64,000 bases of DNA, taken from assembly GCF_030418455.1 (NCBI RefSeq), contig NZ_JAUHPW010000002.1, positions 62,001 through 126,000 on the forward strand, in the 5' to 3' direction. Of this stretch, positions 63,965-64,000 are shown in pieces. A program made the position numbers and the translations under genes. Under the pieces are notes generated by a model, which did not search any database, was not told the origin of the DNA, and saw nothing but the letters and a program-made list of their open reading frames with translations. Position 1 is the first letter of the stretch. Every line of letters begins with the position of its first letter. This stretch comes from Demequina litoralis (lineage in GTDB: Bacteria; Actinomycetota; Actinomycetes; Actinomycetales; Demequinaceae).

Positions 63965-64000
63965 GGCGTGGGCGGGCGTGGTCCTCGCGCGCGGCAGCCG

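Overview
This window is 64 kb of very GC-rich DNA from an actinobacterial chromosome, most likely a Micrococcales member of the Cellulomonas/Demequina kind. That placement rests on three things: the conserved order argS-lysA-hom-thrC-thrB...rho-rpmE-prfA-prmC-sua5-wecA-atpIBEFHAGDC-nucS on one strand, the actinobacterial enzymes NucS and GlgE with a Scy-like giant coiled coil, and heavy use of leaderless transcripts. I see no rRNA, tRNA, CRISPR array, prophage or insertion sequence.

Layout. 1-4.4 kb: the start of a secreted lamin-tail nuclease behind a PHO-box-like site, a small membrane protein, an SDR, and etfBA. 4.5-21 kb: carbohydrate metabolism. Glycogen genes (glgX; glgE-glgB) flank a galactan locus on the minus strand: GH42 beta-galactosidase, binding protein, two permeases and a multimodular GH53 endo-galactanase. 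This is the content of the Bacillus gan operon, but with no ATPase or regulator gene nearby. Tandem LacI-type operators lie between GH42 and glgE. 21-28 kb: a chaperedoxin-like protein, a lipoprotein and its membrane partner, and a 1067-residue Scy/DivIVA-like filament protein containing 27 uninterrupted 11-residue repeats. 28-31.4 kb: two hydrolases, a small zinc-ribbon-like protein and a GH1 beta-glucosidase. 31.5-46 kb: nucS, the ATP synthase operon, cell-wall and translation genes, and rho with a long disordered insert. 46-55.6 kb: an accessory block set into the usual thrB-rho junction (DUF6325/SHOCT/DUF389, GyrI-like, TetR plus a heterodimeric ABC exporter, GNAT, FUSC-like, TRIC channel). 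55.6-64 kb: thrB, thrC, hom, an HxlR/quinone reductase pair, two tiny acidic proteins, lysA and argS.

How the genes work together. The galactan enzymes would cut beta-1,4-galactan outside the cell (GH53), import the oligosaccharides (GanS/P/Q) and hydrolyse them inside (GH42). GlgE, GlgB and GlgX build and trim storage glucan. The minus-strand housekeeping block couples threonine and lysine synthesis, translation termination, ATP synthesis and NucS mismatch repair through many 1-4 base gene overlaps.

The most unusual signals are not genes. (1) A non-palindromic decamer, GGACGATGCG, occurs about 30 times, 15 on each strand, in coding frames of different meaning and in intergenic DNA. This resembles the density and symmetry of a DNA-uptake sequence. 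(2) A palindromic intergenic element with 9-base internal periodicity occurs twice. (3) A TAnnnT-N6/7-RTG signature at twelve genes marks leaderless mRNAs and moves two start codons (hom and the HxlR gene).
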